Shown one piece after another: positions 1 through 44,970 of a stretch of DNA of 64,000 nt. The notes below the pieces were generated by a model, which saw nothing but the letters and a program-made list of their open reading frames with translations, searched no databases and had not been told where the DNA came from. The stretch covers positions 14,180,001 to 14,244,000 of the forward strand of contig NC_134368.1 in assembly GCF_035582795.1 (NCBI RefSeq), in the 5' to 3' direction. The position numbers and the translations under genes are program-made. This DNA comes from Mycteria americana (Eukaryota > Chordata > Aves > Ciconiiformes > Ciconiidae). The stretch's first letter is position 1, and the number at the start of each line of letters is the position of its first letter.

Positions 1-684
1 ACAAATACCTTTAAATTCAAGTGAATGAAAGGATATATTAAAGCAAATAATTTATACTTAAGGATATTATTTAATTATATTAAGTAATTCTGTTACCATT
101 GACATTCATGTTATCTTTGGTACTACTGATCAAAAATGTAGAATAAATGAAGTATGCATGTGTAAATTCAAGGGAAAAACTAGTTTCTCTTGTATTTAAA
201 TATCTACATTTGTGCATTTAGTGTTGAGTTATGCAGCCAGCAGCTCCAGCATGCAGCATATTTTGTCTAGAGACTAGGTGAAGCTTTTTCAATAGTGCTG
301 ATAGCAGCTTATATTTACTCTGAAAGATGCCTTGGTTCTAATCCAAAGCACCTACTGTCAGAGATGAAATGAACTAGCACACAGAAAAGGGGGTTGGCAA
401 AAAGGTTTATTTTTAGCCCAGGTTACTTCATTGTACCGTTTTACAACACAACCCCACAAACTCTCATCACAGTACTGCTGAGTGGGTGGAAAAATATGGT
501 GAGAAAATTTCTTAAGCCAGCTTTGCTGCCAGGATAAGTGCATCACACAGAACAACTATGTGGGTCAGGAAAGCATCTACAACAGAAAGATCCCTTTAAG
601 TTTTCTTTTCTTTCTTCAACTTAATCTTAACCTTGGAAACTGCATCGATGAGTCTGGATTCTGTAAATGTGTAACTTTACTCAC
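1..684. other. Non-coding flank, no recognised gene
   Basis: AT-rich sequence downstream of MAN2B2. A short minus-strand open stretch (about 358-555) follows a pyrimidine-rich tract and a CAGCAG acceptor-like site near 510-517, but its frame does not join in phase to the candidate exon at 685-845. Nothing else is seen. Confidence 0.5.
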
Positions 685-845
685 CTGCGGGCTGGAGCTG
701 ACTGCGGAGCAGCTGCTCAGCGCAGAGGCACTCTGCTCTTGGAGAGGCAGTGACAGTCACAGCCAGCCTCCTCCGGATGCTGTGCACAAATCCGTCTTCC
801 CAAAACTTTTCTCCGTGGCGTTCAAAGAACACCAGTGGAGGCATA
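685..845 (-). CDS. Candidate internal exon of an unidentified gene downstream of MAN2B2
   Basis: On the minus strand a 161-bp open stretch is bounded by a good acceptor (TTTTCAG before 845) and a strong donor (CCGCAG/GTGAGT at 685/684). It reads 53 complete codons plus one base at each end, beginning with MPPLVFFERHGEKFW and ending near QLQPAG. GC content and CpG use are clearly above the flanking AT-rich DNA, as in a constrained exon. I do not recognise the protein. It lies about 4.5 kb past the MAN2B2 stop in the same orientation. Joined to any acceptor visible at 480-540, the frame stops within a few codons, so this could be the penultimate coding exon. It could also be an isolated cryptic exon. 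Confidence 0.4.
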
Positions 846-3800
846 CTGAAAAATACATTTGAAACTTTTAAACAGAGAGGACCGAAACCCCCTCCCTCCT
901 CCTTACCCATATGTCAGACTGGCTTGAGAGCTTGTAACCCAAGTATTAATGAGCAGCATTTTTGAGGTGTTACTGTCAGCTGGGAAAGTTTATTAATCTA
1001 TAGCAGCATTGATGACAGTATGTGTGAAACTCAAGGTAGTCAAATGAGTTTGTAATTCTGCTGCATTGGAATAAGAAGATGGAACAAAAACCATTTACAT
1101 GTATTTGTTATGAAAACTTAATCTGAAATTTTCATACTTGAAACAAAGTTCTGAAGTACTAAGTCAAAGACATGTTATCAGAGTCTTTAAAAAAAAGTTT
1201 TAATTCACATTTGCCTTTTCAAGATCTTCTTCAAATCATACCAAACACTGTAGAAAGTTGCAGGTGTGCCAAAAGAAAGTTCTGGTGAAAATGGAAATTT
1301 GACTTTTGTTGTGCCTAACTCATGAACCTTCCCCCTTCAACTCAAACACGAGGTGGAAAGCATGCTAGCACTTGGGCTTTTTATCCATTACCTAACTTCA
1401 GTGTAACAGACCTCATAACTTCTCATGACAGCCAGTGGCGTTCTATGTGTTCTATATGATAAATACACATTATTAATTTTGTCCAGCTATGACCCAAACA
1501 AAACCACCAAAACCTTAATTTTATATTGACTTTAGGACCTTCTTAGCACACTTACTTATTAGCACAGAAAAAACACGCCTAATTTATTTTCCAACTGTGA
1601 ATAATAAATGACATCTCAGTAGGAAAAGCAGCTCCACAGCACAAATGGACTGACAAAACAAATATGCCAATTGTGGATACCACAATTAATTTTCAAATTA
1701 TTTTTAAGAGTGCAAGTGATTCTTTTACCTGATCTAGTGATTAAAGAAGTGATCTGCAAAAATTTCCTTTCAAAAGAGCAGCTGTGTAATTCTTATACAC
1801 ATGCATCAGCAGGACTTTCTCAAACAAGATAAATGCTAGCATGAAAGAGGAACTATTTTCTTTGGCTTTAATTTAGGTTTGCACCTGGATTAATGTAAAA
1901 TAAAGGTTGTGAATTAACTTTTCCTAGAAAGCAAAAAAACTAACACAAGAATTATTTCTCTTGTGAGTCCAAATGACTAATATGTACATTTCAGCAATGT
2001 GGATGTAACTAGAAGTATTTGAGACAGAACAGGGCAATGGGAAGGAAAGTGGAATATAACAAATCTGACCATGTGTTTGCCAAGTAGGGGCAAAACCTGT
2101 CATCTTCAGTAGTTGGAAGTAGTTTCCTTTCCATTTTGTAACTGAGGCTCATGTTTTTGCTATCCAAGCCACATCAGATGCTGAGCAACGCTAGAGCCAG
2201 CAGAGCCTAGGGCCAACAGAGAAAACATGAAAAAGTGGCCTTGGGCACTGGAAAAAGAGATGGTAAAACAGGGTTTACTGAGAGCCACTCTTTGTCCCTG
2301 GACACAAATAGGACTCCACCAGCTCTTGAGGACATTCAAGGTTCTACTCCTCAAAATTACATGGAATGATGGAACAAATATAATTTGGCTTTCCAGGCAA
2401 AAGAAACTGATCTCCCACAAGACCCAGAACAGCAGCATCTTGGAGGGTCTGCAGCCAGGAGCTGTGGACAAAATAAGCTGCTATCAGAAGATTCTGCATT
2501 TGAGACTTTTTATATCAGTTTCACTCTGACTGCTTGTCACATCCTCTCCTTCCCCAACACCCAAGTGCTCTGCTATCTCCTCCTAGCTCTTCCACTCTAT
2601 AACTGCTACTTCCTTAACGCCAACCAAAATTAAAAACAAAGCTTATTTACCATAGCACAAATATACTGCATGCATGCGTGACTTTTTCCTCTGCTTGTAA
2701 CATTACATCCACCCTCTTCTTTTGTGTGTCCCATCTGATGTACGGTTTGAAGTAGTATTTAAGTACAGAGTGGCCTGATTTCTATCAAGTCTTGATGTAG
2801 CACTGCAATGTATCTCCTCACTATCTTGATACATGTGAGGGAAGAAAAAGGACAATTACTAAATGGGTCCCTCTACAGAGATTTGAATGCCTGCAGGCTT
2901 CCATTAGCTTGGGCTGAGAATTCTCAAGAAAAAGAACATACAAAATATAAAATGACATCTTCTTCTAGCAGGAATGCCATGCTTTTTACAGGCCACAGTC
3001 TTGGATGCCTCTGGTGCAACACAAGATCTGACTCTGGCAAATTATTCCCTGATGGCCAATTGCACTGAAATAACTCCAGATAAAATATTCTGTGGGGTTT
3101 TTTTCTTTTTCTTTTAAATCAGGAAGTCTCCACAAATTGAAGTAGCAAAACCCCCAACAGATCAATCAGCTGGTAATGAGGTATTCCTGTTTATAGTATC
3201 CTGCATACAGAAGGTTTTTGTAGGATTTGTTCTAACACAGCCTACTAGAAACATATCAACCTGGGAAAGGAGCGCCCAGAGTTAGCAGCTGTAAGAGCCT
3301 TTACTGCTTGGCCAGGACTGACCACGCAATTGCCCACTGAAGATACAGTTCGATTTTTACAATCTACCAGCATGACTTGCTGTTACCAGCACGTGTATTA
3401 GTGAATACCACTTCAGTCACAAAAATGTGAATTGTAACCATACCACTCTGTAACCTACACAGTATACCCATTATACTACATGGCATAACCAAGTAGGGAA
3501 TGAGAAAAGATGTACAAGCAAGGAAGATGACTTAGCTGAACACACTTCATTTCCCAAACACATACACAAAACAAAACAAAAAATAGCTGCTGTCATGCTG
3601 TACTGCATCCTAGTTACAGTGCTATATACTTCCCCTTTGGGCTTAATGTTGCAGGAAAATGGCTTTCAGTGCAGCAGGGCAGGTTATATTGGCATATCAC
3701 TAAATATTTATAGCCAAGTATGAAAAATAACCAGTGAAAAACATGAAACAACCTTTCTTCATCCAGTAACTGAATGTGGCAGTTTCTGCAGTGATTTTAA

Positions 3801-4350
3801 TGAGATGCAACCAGTTAGTACACACAGGCTGCCTACACAGAAAAACTGACCACCAGCACAGCTCTTCCAGCATAACTACTTCACAATAGCTATTCTGGGA
3901 GCTATTCTGTCCTTTTCACTCCGTTTCCTTTGTTCTTGAACAGTGTCTCCATGTGGAGGAAATTATTGCTGAACAGCTGAAGTAAATCAGAACAACTACC
4001 ACAGTAAAATGTCATTTTTACATTATTCTAGATATGGAATTATTAATTGACTGAAAAGGCACCTATTTTCCTCTTTTAAATCTATACATTTCGTCTTTCA
4101 GTTTTACGTTTCACTGTTCAGAAATACAGTTTTGTACAGTGTTGCACCAAGCGTAACTCATCACTACCACTGCAGTGAAGTGGCTGACTTGATTCTCATC
4201 TCAGCTATGTGCATTTTCATGCTGAATCAGTAAAATAAGTAGAGATGCCCAATGGGACGTGAACAGAATCAGATTCTACAGCTCCACACTGATTAGAGCT
4301 AAGAAGAAAAACAGAAAAATGCAACTTTTCTTTTGAACATAAATACATAC
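846..4350. other. Non-coding stretch, nothing recognised
   Basis: AT-rich sequence with no repeat I can classify and no exon-like block. Short open frames at about 2160-2530 lie on both strands over the same DNA and lack splice context. Confidence 0.5.
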
Positions 4351-4408
4351 TAGCTATTAGGCCAGCTAGCTGCTGTCCAAGTTTCCTTCTGCTGCTGCTC
4401 AATCAGAT
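4351..4408 (-). CDS. Weak candidate exon, phase-compatible with the one at 685-845
   Basis: On the minus strand a 58-bp block follows an acceptor (TAAGCAG before 4408) and ends at a plausible donor (GCTA/GTATGT at 4351/4350). Only one frame is open (LIEQQQKETWTAASWPNS). It ends with two bases, TA, which would join the leading T of the 685-845 exon as a Tyr codon. The polypyrimidine tract is poor and the block is short, so chance is a real alternative. Confidence 0.15.
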
Positions 4409-5193
4409 CTGCTTAGAATTTGCATTTAACTGCCAGTTTAACCCGAAACACAGTCCTCCGTAATTAACTTCAACTTGATGCTAATGAAACATTTCCTGCT
4501 ACCACTATGCATGTTCTTTGAGCCTGAGAAGTATGAACGTTCACAGTGTCATAAGAACGGTGTTCCTGCTTCAGGTTACGTGATGAGTTAGTTACTGGCC
4601 ATGTGGCAATACACCTTCTGTTGACAGACAAGCTCCAGTTCACCCAGAACACAAGACTGAACATCCAGGACCGGGACACTGTGAAGAAAAGCCAATCAGT
4701 TCTGAACCTTAAGAGACACAAGTTAAATGAACTTAGCGCAAAGGAATACAAACAGTACATTCAATTTCAGTTTACGGCAAAGCAGAAACTCTGCAGTTGT
4801 TGCCCAAAGGACAAAGTAGCTGAAACACATGACAGGCATTCCTCCTTGCATGTAGAAAACAGAACGTCATTTGGCAAATCACTATTCTGTGATTTGGAAG
4901 TCATCTCCGCTAACAATAAAAACCCTAGGAGAAGACTCTGGAGATCACCACTAATTAGAAAGACAATTCAAGACTGTAGGACTAATATGACTTTGTCAGT
5001 GCTCAGCAGTGAAGCATCATAGAAGCAATCACTTTAAAACCACCCACAGCAAGCACAAAAATGTTCAATATGCTTGCACTGCAACACCAAGGTCATTTTT
5101 GAATTGAACACACTTCAGAAAAAAAATGACTTGTAAATAATTAACCAAGAAAAATACCCACAACTCAGGCCAACAGTTTAATTAAATTTAGAG
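4409..5193. other. Intergenic stretch downstream of MAN2B2
   Basis: Between the candidate MAN2B2 poly(A) signal and the weak exon at 4351. A plus-strand frame of about 139 codons (4603-5022) is open, but it has no homology I recognise, no splice context and ordinary base composition. Confidence 0.5.
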
Positions 5194-5199
5194 TTTATT
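5194..5199 (-). terminator. MAN2B2: Candidate MAN2B2 poly(A) signal (AATAAA)
   Basis: An AATAAA hexamer on the minus strand about 120 bases past the stop codon, the first one after the hexamer that overlaps the stop itself. It would give a short 3' UTR. No transcript evidence is available. Confidence 0.4.
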
Positions 5200-5317
5200 C
5201 CAAAATGACTATTTCTTTCATTAACAGCAGTAGAATGTTTTTCAAGATCATCACTCATACCTTGAAACAAAAATTGGAAGCTATTACATATTCACTCCTG
5301 AAATACAATGTCAAACT

Positions 5318-38250
<32,933 letters not shown>

Positions 38251-38590
38251 GGCGGCTCCGCGGGCTCCCGCCGCACTTCCGCGTCCCGCCGGCCCGGCAC
38301 CGCCTCCCGGCACGGCGGCCCCGGGGCGGAGAAGCAGCGGCTGGCGCGCCGGCACCATCTTCACCGCCCGGAGGCGTCAGGGCCGCTCGTCGAGAGGAGC
38401 TGCCTTGTTAGGGGAAAAACCGAAAAAGCTGCAGCGGTTTTCCTGTAGCCGAGAGGATTCCGAGGCTCGAGGGGTGACTTTGTCTTGGCCCCGAGCTGCT
38501 CGGCAGGTATTTGAGGTCCCTGCGGCAGGGTGCGAGCGCCAGTTAAAACCACAGCCCCCGGGAGGTGCTGGAGGCTCTTGCTGGTAGCTC

Positions 38591-41150
38591 TGGGGCTGGT
38601 TTTCTTATAAAACTAGATTGCTCAGAGAGATGTTGACTTCTGCATCTCGGACGACTCTAAATCCTTATCGGTTTTTTTGAGGAAATTTCTTTTGAATTGA
38701 ACGCAAGCTCTTTATTTCAGGGTATAATAGTTCATTATGGATTATTGTCTGCATCTTTGAAGGTTTGAAGTTGTAGCAAGATTAAATTTTATTTTATGTG
38801 GTTGACCTTCTGATCCCATTTAAATTGGTTTTATGACTCGTCTTATCACTGCTAGCAAGAGATGGACCCTGTGCTGAGAACTGAAAAGGTAGATTCTTGT
38901 GTCTGCATAAAGTCCTGCTGAAAAGGAAAAAAATCCAACCCATAATTAAAAAATGTTACAGGGTAATATAGCCCAAACAATATCCTCAAAAGTTTTGTCT
39001 GCAGTTGCACCAGCTTCTGCCCAATCTATCATTGGGATATTAAAAGCCCAAATAATTTAAACTATTTTTAAAAACTTTGACTCTTTAAAATACACAGTAG
39101 TATAATTTGACTGCATTGCTTCAGTTCTAGTTTGAGTAAATTACATGCTTTTAACAACATTACAATCCTGAAATGACAAAAAAAATCATACCAAACTCTA
39201 GCTCATTTACAACAGTGCAAAAGTAAAGGACACCGGATGAAGGTGGCACCTGCTCCCACCTTCAAGTTTGTCTGTTGATTTAGCATTGCTAGTTTCCAAA
39301 TCTAGTTAAACCAGTCATCTCTCAGAAAGAAACAATCACAAATAGCTTAAGAGTGTCCATCTACAGACTTACGCTGATAAAAGTAATAGATTAATTCATA
39401 CTGGACTACCTGGCACTTGGGTGCAAATTAACCCATCTCAATATTCAAGATACCTGTAGAAACAGATCACACACTGTAAATTTGATTTGCATCTATCCCC
39501 TCATATTAGAAGGAAAAAAAAAAATGTGTGCTGTATTACATGCCAAACTGGGTGAATTTTTTAACATAAAAAATTTGTAAATGTTTGAAGTCCAGAATGA
39601 AAAATGTGATGTAAGTCAGTAATATACTGAGTTGAACAGCATAAAATTGCTACATTTTATAAAAATTAAATCTAACATGAATGGATTCTCCCAGAACACG
39701 GCCCTTGTTTGCTAATTAACATGGTAGACTAGAGTTTTCTCCAAAAAGAAGAGGCTAACACTGGAATGCTAAGGTTAATTTTATTTATGATAATACCTTG
39801 TTATGAAGAGCAATCAAGGTCTGTAGGTAATTTGTTGGGGTAGTTAGTATCACTGTAAGCAGCTGGATGAAGCTTTACTTTAATACAGCTCTATGATACT
39901 CTCTTTTTCCCCAAATCATCAGCTTAAACCTTTTCAGTTCCAAGAAAGCTAGTGCACATCCAGCAAACATATGGTTTAGGGATATATATACACACACTGT
40001 CTAAATGAACTGGTGTTCTTTTACCCCAGAAGGCATTATGGTCTTTGTAATTTAGGTGAAGTTCCCAGGAAAGCTTAAGCGTTGGCGTTTTGCTTTGTTT
40101 CTAAAAGTAGCTGAGAATGTTTGCAGAACGTTACTCCCATTTTAAACCTATTTCCTTCAGAAAGTGTAATTGTCCTCCTTATTCTTTCACAAAGGCCACA
40201 GTGTGACACTGTCTTGGATGCAGTGGAGAAGAATATAAATATTTTAACAGAATACTTTTATTAGGAAAAATTGAATCAAACTGCCCACAGTTTACGCACC
40301 TAAAGGCATTAGGAAGGTCTCCACTTGTTGCAAAAAGGGATGAATGTAGGTATATCAAGTAGAGCTTATGCTGAAAATAATGCTTTCCCACTATTTACAT
40401 ACTGCTTCGCAAATAGCAAAAAGCTAGATGGAGGAGCCAGTGTAATTGTGCCATGACAGCTGCCTACATTGGTATTTTATCCTCTTGTTGGCTCCTAATC
40501 TCATAGTATGGCCTGATTATAGTCTTCCTGTATTATTTCTTAAGCTTTTCTCATCTGCCCATACAAAGTGTGTTTGCTTTCTTTGACATGAGCTGTGCTA
40601 TACGTGGGCCTCTGACACTGTCACCTCAAAAAGACAGAAGATGTAGGCAGGATGCTGCCAGCTATAAGCTAAGCAATCACAATCCTGTTAAATTAAATAC
40701 CAAGAAATCTACCTGGTGAACAGAACAATTAACGTACCTTTGCATTTCCCTCCTGTGGTGTTTTTGGGGTGGATGTCTAGAATCCAAGCATAAAGGCATT
40801 TGTTAACATAAGTTCACTCTAGCTGACTGTTTCAGTGTTTTAAAATTTGCCATTCCCCTAAACATTTTCCAGCGGAGGCAAAGGTCACTACACAGAGCAC
40901 TTAAGCCTACTTGATAACGTTTGCTTTTTTACTTACCTCTCATGGATGGTGTAAAGACAGTTTGTGCATCCACAGGGGTCCACGCACCAGATGAAAACTA
41001 CTCTCTAGCCTTGCAGTGATTTCAGCGTATAGAAAACCTGACAATTTACGTGGTATTTGCAGCCTTTATCCATAAGGTAGCCTACACAGCCTAGGGATGG
41101 GAAGAGAACTGAGGTGAATGTCGTGAGGAAAACACAGCTGCTGGCACCTG
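38591..41150. other. Intergenic gap between the two CpG islands
   Basis: About 2.5 kb of AT-rich sequence between the two divergent promoters. A short (TA)n tract lies near 39983-39993; no exon, repeat family or RNA gene recognised. Confidence 0.6.
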
Positions 41151-42450
41151 GTGTGTTGAGCTGGGAGAGACCATACGGATGCTAGCATGGGTGACACTGG
41201 CGAGGCCCCGGTGTGTGGGGTTCTCCAGGGGTTGTGTGTCCAAGCTCCTGGTACAGCTGGGGATACCCACCCGTGGACGCCCGGCTGGCCGCACCGCAGG
41301 CAGTGTGCCTGAGGCACTTGGAGGGACACGGCGCAGCCGGCGGCACCTGATGGGGAGTTGATGACTGAAGTTGAACCAACAGCAGGGAGGAGCCTCTACT
41401 CTGGGCCGCGGAGGGAGGCCGGGAGGAAGGCCAGGCTGTGGCGTCGCATCCCGCCGCCGCCGTGGCTGGGGCTCGCCTCAGGCAGAGCGGCCGCCCAGCC
41501 CCGCCGGCAGCCCGCGGCGTCCCGCTGGGGGCGGCCCCGCTGGCAGTCCCCGGACCCCCGCCGCGGTGCTGGGGCCACCCCGCGCCCGCTCACACCTGTT
41601 GGGGCCACGGCAGGGCCGGCGGTGCCGGGCACGGCGGGTCCTGGCGAGGCTGCGCCGCCTCCGCCGGGAGCTCCGGGCGGAGCCTTCCCTCCTTCCCGTC
41701 CTCCCTCCCCCGGCTCCCTGAGCGCCCCGAGGCAGCGCCGGCTGCCTGCGCCGCCCGCTCCGCTGGGAGAAGGAGGAGGAGGAGGCGCCCCGAGCTACCG
41801 GCGCTGGGAGCAAAGCAAGTAACAGTTCAGAGCACTGGGCGCCTTTTGGAGGGCAATACACATGTCCCACAAGCAGGGTATCTGGAAATGCTCCCCCTTC
41901 TCTCGGCCCTCCCTGCTCTCCTCTTATCCCTCCGTTCCCTCCTCTGCCCCCTCCATCTCTCCTCCCCACTCCTCCGGCTCTGCCTCTCCCTTCCACCGCC
42001 CTCTTTCCCTTCTCCCTTCCTCAGCCCTCTTCCCCGCGCCGGCCCTGGGTGCCCCCGACTGACTGTGCCTTTCCTCCCTGCCTAGTTGGTGGCCCCCCAG
42101 GCGAGAGCGCGGTTGACTGGTGCCTCTACCAGCTCAATGGAGCAGCCGAGTTTGAGGTCTCTGAAGGTGAGTACAGGGGTGCTGAGGCGGGGCGCGTCCC
42201 CTTGGCCACTGCCCTGGCTGGCGGCACGTGGAGAAACACGGCTCGCTGGTGGGAGGGCGGCTGGGGCAGAACATGGGAGCCGCCCCGGGGCGTGGGACCT
42301 GTGGGGTGGCGAAGATGGCGCATGGGCCCAGCGCAGGAGGGGAGGTGGGCTGGCAGGGGGTGGCTGCCGATGGTTTGTGCGCCGGGCCTCGTGTAAGTGT
42401 CTTGCCTGGTTTGGTTTTGTTTTGTTTTTTTGGCAGAACTCGGGTTTTGC
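41150..42450 (+). promoter_or_regulatory. PPP2R2C: CpG island, probable PPP2R2C 5' promoter
   Basis: GC- and CpG-rich block with long pyrimidine-rich stretches (41880-42040). It surrounds the plus-strand exon at 42101-42166. The high GC leaves many frames open by composition, so these are not evidence of coding. Confidence 0.65.
42101..42166 (+). CDS. PPP2R2C: Probable 5' coding exon of PPP2R2C (PP2A regulatory B subunit)
   Basis: The exon follows acceptor CCCCCCAG and ends at a strong donor CTGAAG/GTGAGT. In the only open frame it reads GESAVDWCLYQLNGAAEFEVSE and exits in phase 1. PPP2R2A begins with a variable exon reading NDIQWCFSQVKGAVDDDVAE. The two are the same length with W, C, Q, G, A, V and E aligned, and both exit after GAA-G, just before the shared ADIISTVEF exon. 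B subunits direct PP2A to substrates through a WD40 propeller. No in-frame ATG lies in this exon, so a further upstream first exon is required. An alternative acceptor 15 bases upstream (CCTGCCTAG, exon start 42086) keeps frame. The choice of PPP2R2C rests on synteny: in human it lies head-to-head with MAN2B2. Confidence 0.7.
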
Positions 42451-42944
42451 AGCTAGCGGCCTAGGTGGCATCAGTCCTCTTGGCCTTGGCATCGGTGGCT
42501 ACTGGTGTGAGGGAGGCTGTGTAGTACCTGCTGGGAAGTTTTCTGGCCTTTTTTTTTTTTTCTCCCTCCTTAACGTTGAAGAGAGAGGTAATCTGGAAAG
42601 TTTAATTTTTTAATATTCTGTGATCAGAAAAGGAACAGCCTTTGGGTGCCAGGGCAAGAAAGTCTCCCCTCTGTCTCTGAACCACGTATGATTTTGAACA
42701 TGCAGAGTATTTAAACTTAGATGTCTACCTATATTTTCCAGTATGCCAGATGCATACTGTGCAGTGTCCGTGAGCATATTTCAGTGCCTGTTTTCAGTGA
42801 GTTAAGTGGAGCTAGGACTTCATCTCCACATTTTGGTCTGTTGGTGTTATGCATGTCTGAGGGGAGTGCATTTACTGTTTGTAAGGGCTTAAAATGCATC
42901 ACAAATTCAGCTGGACTGAAAAACTTTCTAATGCTGAGGAAAGT

Positions 42945-43180
42945 GACGCACTGTAATAGATTGGCTTCAGGTTAGACATTAGGGAAAGCTTTTCAGCATT
43001 GAAGCGTTAGAATATATGGGGTAGGTAGACAATGAAATCTCACTCACTTGAGGTATTTAAGGTTTGTTTCACAAACATGGGTTGAAGCAATAAAGCTACA
43101 GATCTTGCCTTGGGGCAGGTAGATAGTCTACCTGTTTGGGGTCTCTTTTAGCTTTATTATCTGTGATTCTGTGGGATGTG
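42945..43180 (+). mobile_element. Eroded CR1 LINE 3' fragment
   Basis: Recognisable CR1 words in order: TTGGCTTCAGGTTAGACATTAG-like, GAGGTATTTAAG, GATCTTGCCTTGGGGCAGGTAG, and a tail ending in ATTATCTGTGATTCTGTGG. Highly diverged and missing parts, so an old insertion. Confidence 0.65.
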
Positions 43181-44392
43181 AAGTTTTGTGTTATGTCTTG
43201 TGTTTTGCTGTTTGAGAAGTGATTTTAAACCCCAGTGTACTAATAATAAGCTACAGCTTGAGCAAGGCTTTGGAGTAAGTTTAATTTTTCCCCCCAATTA
43301 TTCCATGGTGGTTTATATTTCAAGGTATATTTAATAGTGTGTAATTAGACACACTTGCACACTAAAGCATTTCTCAAAATAAAATATGTTGTGATTTTGT
43401 GCCTAGATTAATTTTTTTTTTTTTTTTTGTGAAACTGCATACCAAACCAGATGTGATGACGATAGGTGGGGGTGGAAATTACATCCGTGTGAGGGAGTGT
43501 AATGAGTGAGTGACAGCATTTCTTAGGCATCATAGAATGTTGAAAACAAGCTTTAGGTTGGCATTTACTTTCATTTAAAGATTTGAATGAGTAGAATATG
43601 CTTCTTAACCTTATTTGTCTGGGTAAATACCAGTGTTTCAGCACTGTTTTGAGACTATAATGTTTTCTTCTCAACAGGTGTTTTATTCCTTTGATTTTTT
43701 GGGTCATCTTTTATCACATGACATAATTTTTTTAAATTCGTTTGCTAACCCTGACTTCAGTTCTCTTTTACACTGGCAATTTATGGATGCCCAATTTTAC
43801 TTCATGACTTACATGGAAACCTTACGTGTTTTCTCTTCTTTACTCAGCATGGGAATATGTGAAATTCAGAGAACAGGAAACAGGCTGAAGCAGTGTAATT
43901 TGGTCACATAAGCTATAGAGTCAAAGTCATTTGCAGGTAGTAAACCCTGTTTATGTTAATAGGATTATATATAACTGTGACGTGCATTTTCCAGAATACA
44001 TGTTGTCTATTAAATGCCACTGATATCTAGGAACACATACGGCAATATAATCAGCACACTTTGCAGAAGTGAAAAACAACGTTTAAAAGAAAGGACCACT
44101 ATGGCAGGTGGCTTGACCTCTTTTGCATGCCAGTGTTTTGGATCAAGTCCAAACCCTTTCCTTTGCTGAAGTTTGCCTCTAAAATAACTTAAATTACACA
44201 GAGCCAAACAGAATCCTTAGGTTAAAATGGATTGTTCCTGTGACTTCCAAAGCAGATTTTTTTTTTCTATCTTTATCCCAGTTTTTTTTACTTTCCAGAA
44301 AGGCTACAACTGTTGTGATTGCAGCTGCATTGGTTAGGACCACCTAACCAATGGACAGAAGGACTAATTAATCTATATTAAATATTATTGTG

Positions 44393-44462
44393 TGTTTATT
44401 TATATATATATGTATAGATATCTATCTATGTATATCTATCTAGATATATATCTGTATAGATA
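44393..44462. repeat. TATA/TATC-type microsatellite
   Basis: Mixed (TA)n and (ATCT)n tract. Confidence 0.85.
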
Positions 44463-44842
44463 AACATTTACATATTAATATTCTGAGTTCAATGAGTCCT
44501 CTGGGAACCTCTTGCTGCTTTTGCTATTGAATGCATGCAACGGCCTTGCAGTACTCTGTCAGTTAGACTTCAGAATTGTGTTCTGCAACATTTCTGTCTT
44601 AGACTAGGAAAGAAAATTATTCTTTTTCCAAAAATAGATGTGTTAGATGAAAAACATTCATTTACATAACAGAAAAGCAAAATTGCATATTTCAAATGCA
44701 ATGAAAAATAGAGCATAGTAAGTAAAACATCACAATCAAAGCCAAGATAATCATGTTTGATTTAGTCTTCCTGCCTTGAAACAAAACCCTATTTTAAATA
44801 TTGCTACTTCTATAATTAATGTCTAAGTGCCAAATATATTTT

Positions 44843-44970
44843 ATTCATGCTAAAGATCTCAAAGCACTTTGCTCACATTAAGTGCAGCCTCACAAAAGCT
44901 GTATGAAGAACAGTATTAGAGTATCCATTTACAGGCTAGCAAAATGAAATATCGAAGTTAAGGATGTGAT
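44843..44970 (+). repeat. Ancient amniote SINE/LINE relic (MIR/L3-like)
   Basis: Words in order, AAGATCTCAAAGCACTTTGC, CAGCCTCACAAAAGCTGTATGA, ATCCATTTACAGGC and GAAGTTAAGGATGTG, resemble the conserved tail of old amniote repeats of the MIR/L3 type. Matched by eye only. Confidence 0.4.

Noticed and set aside
4603-5022. Plus-strand open frame of about 139 codons
   Set aside because: No recognisable family, no exon borders and ordinary base composition. A few frames of this length are expected by chance in 64 kb, and most of its length is also open on the other strand.
41361-41822. GC-rich plus-strand frame of about 154 codons upstream of the PPP2R2C-like exon
   Set aside because: Pro/Arg/Gly/Ala composition typical of a CpG island. 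It does not splice in phase to 42101 at its terminal donor-like site, so it is more likely 5' UTR or non-coding.
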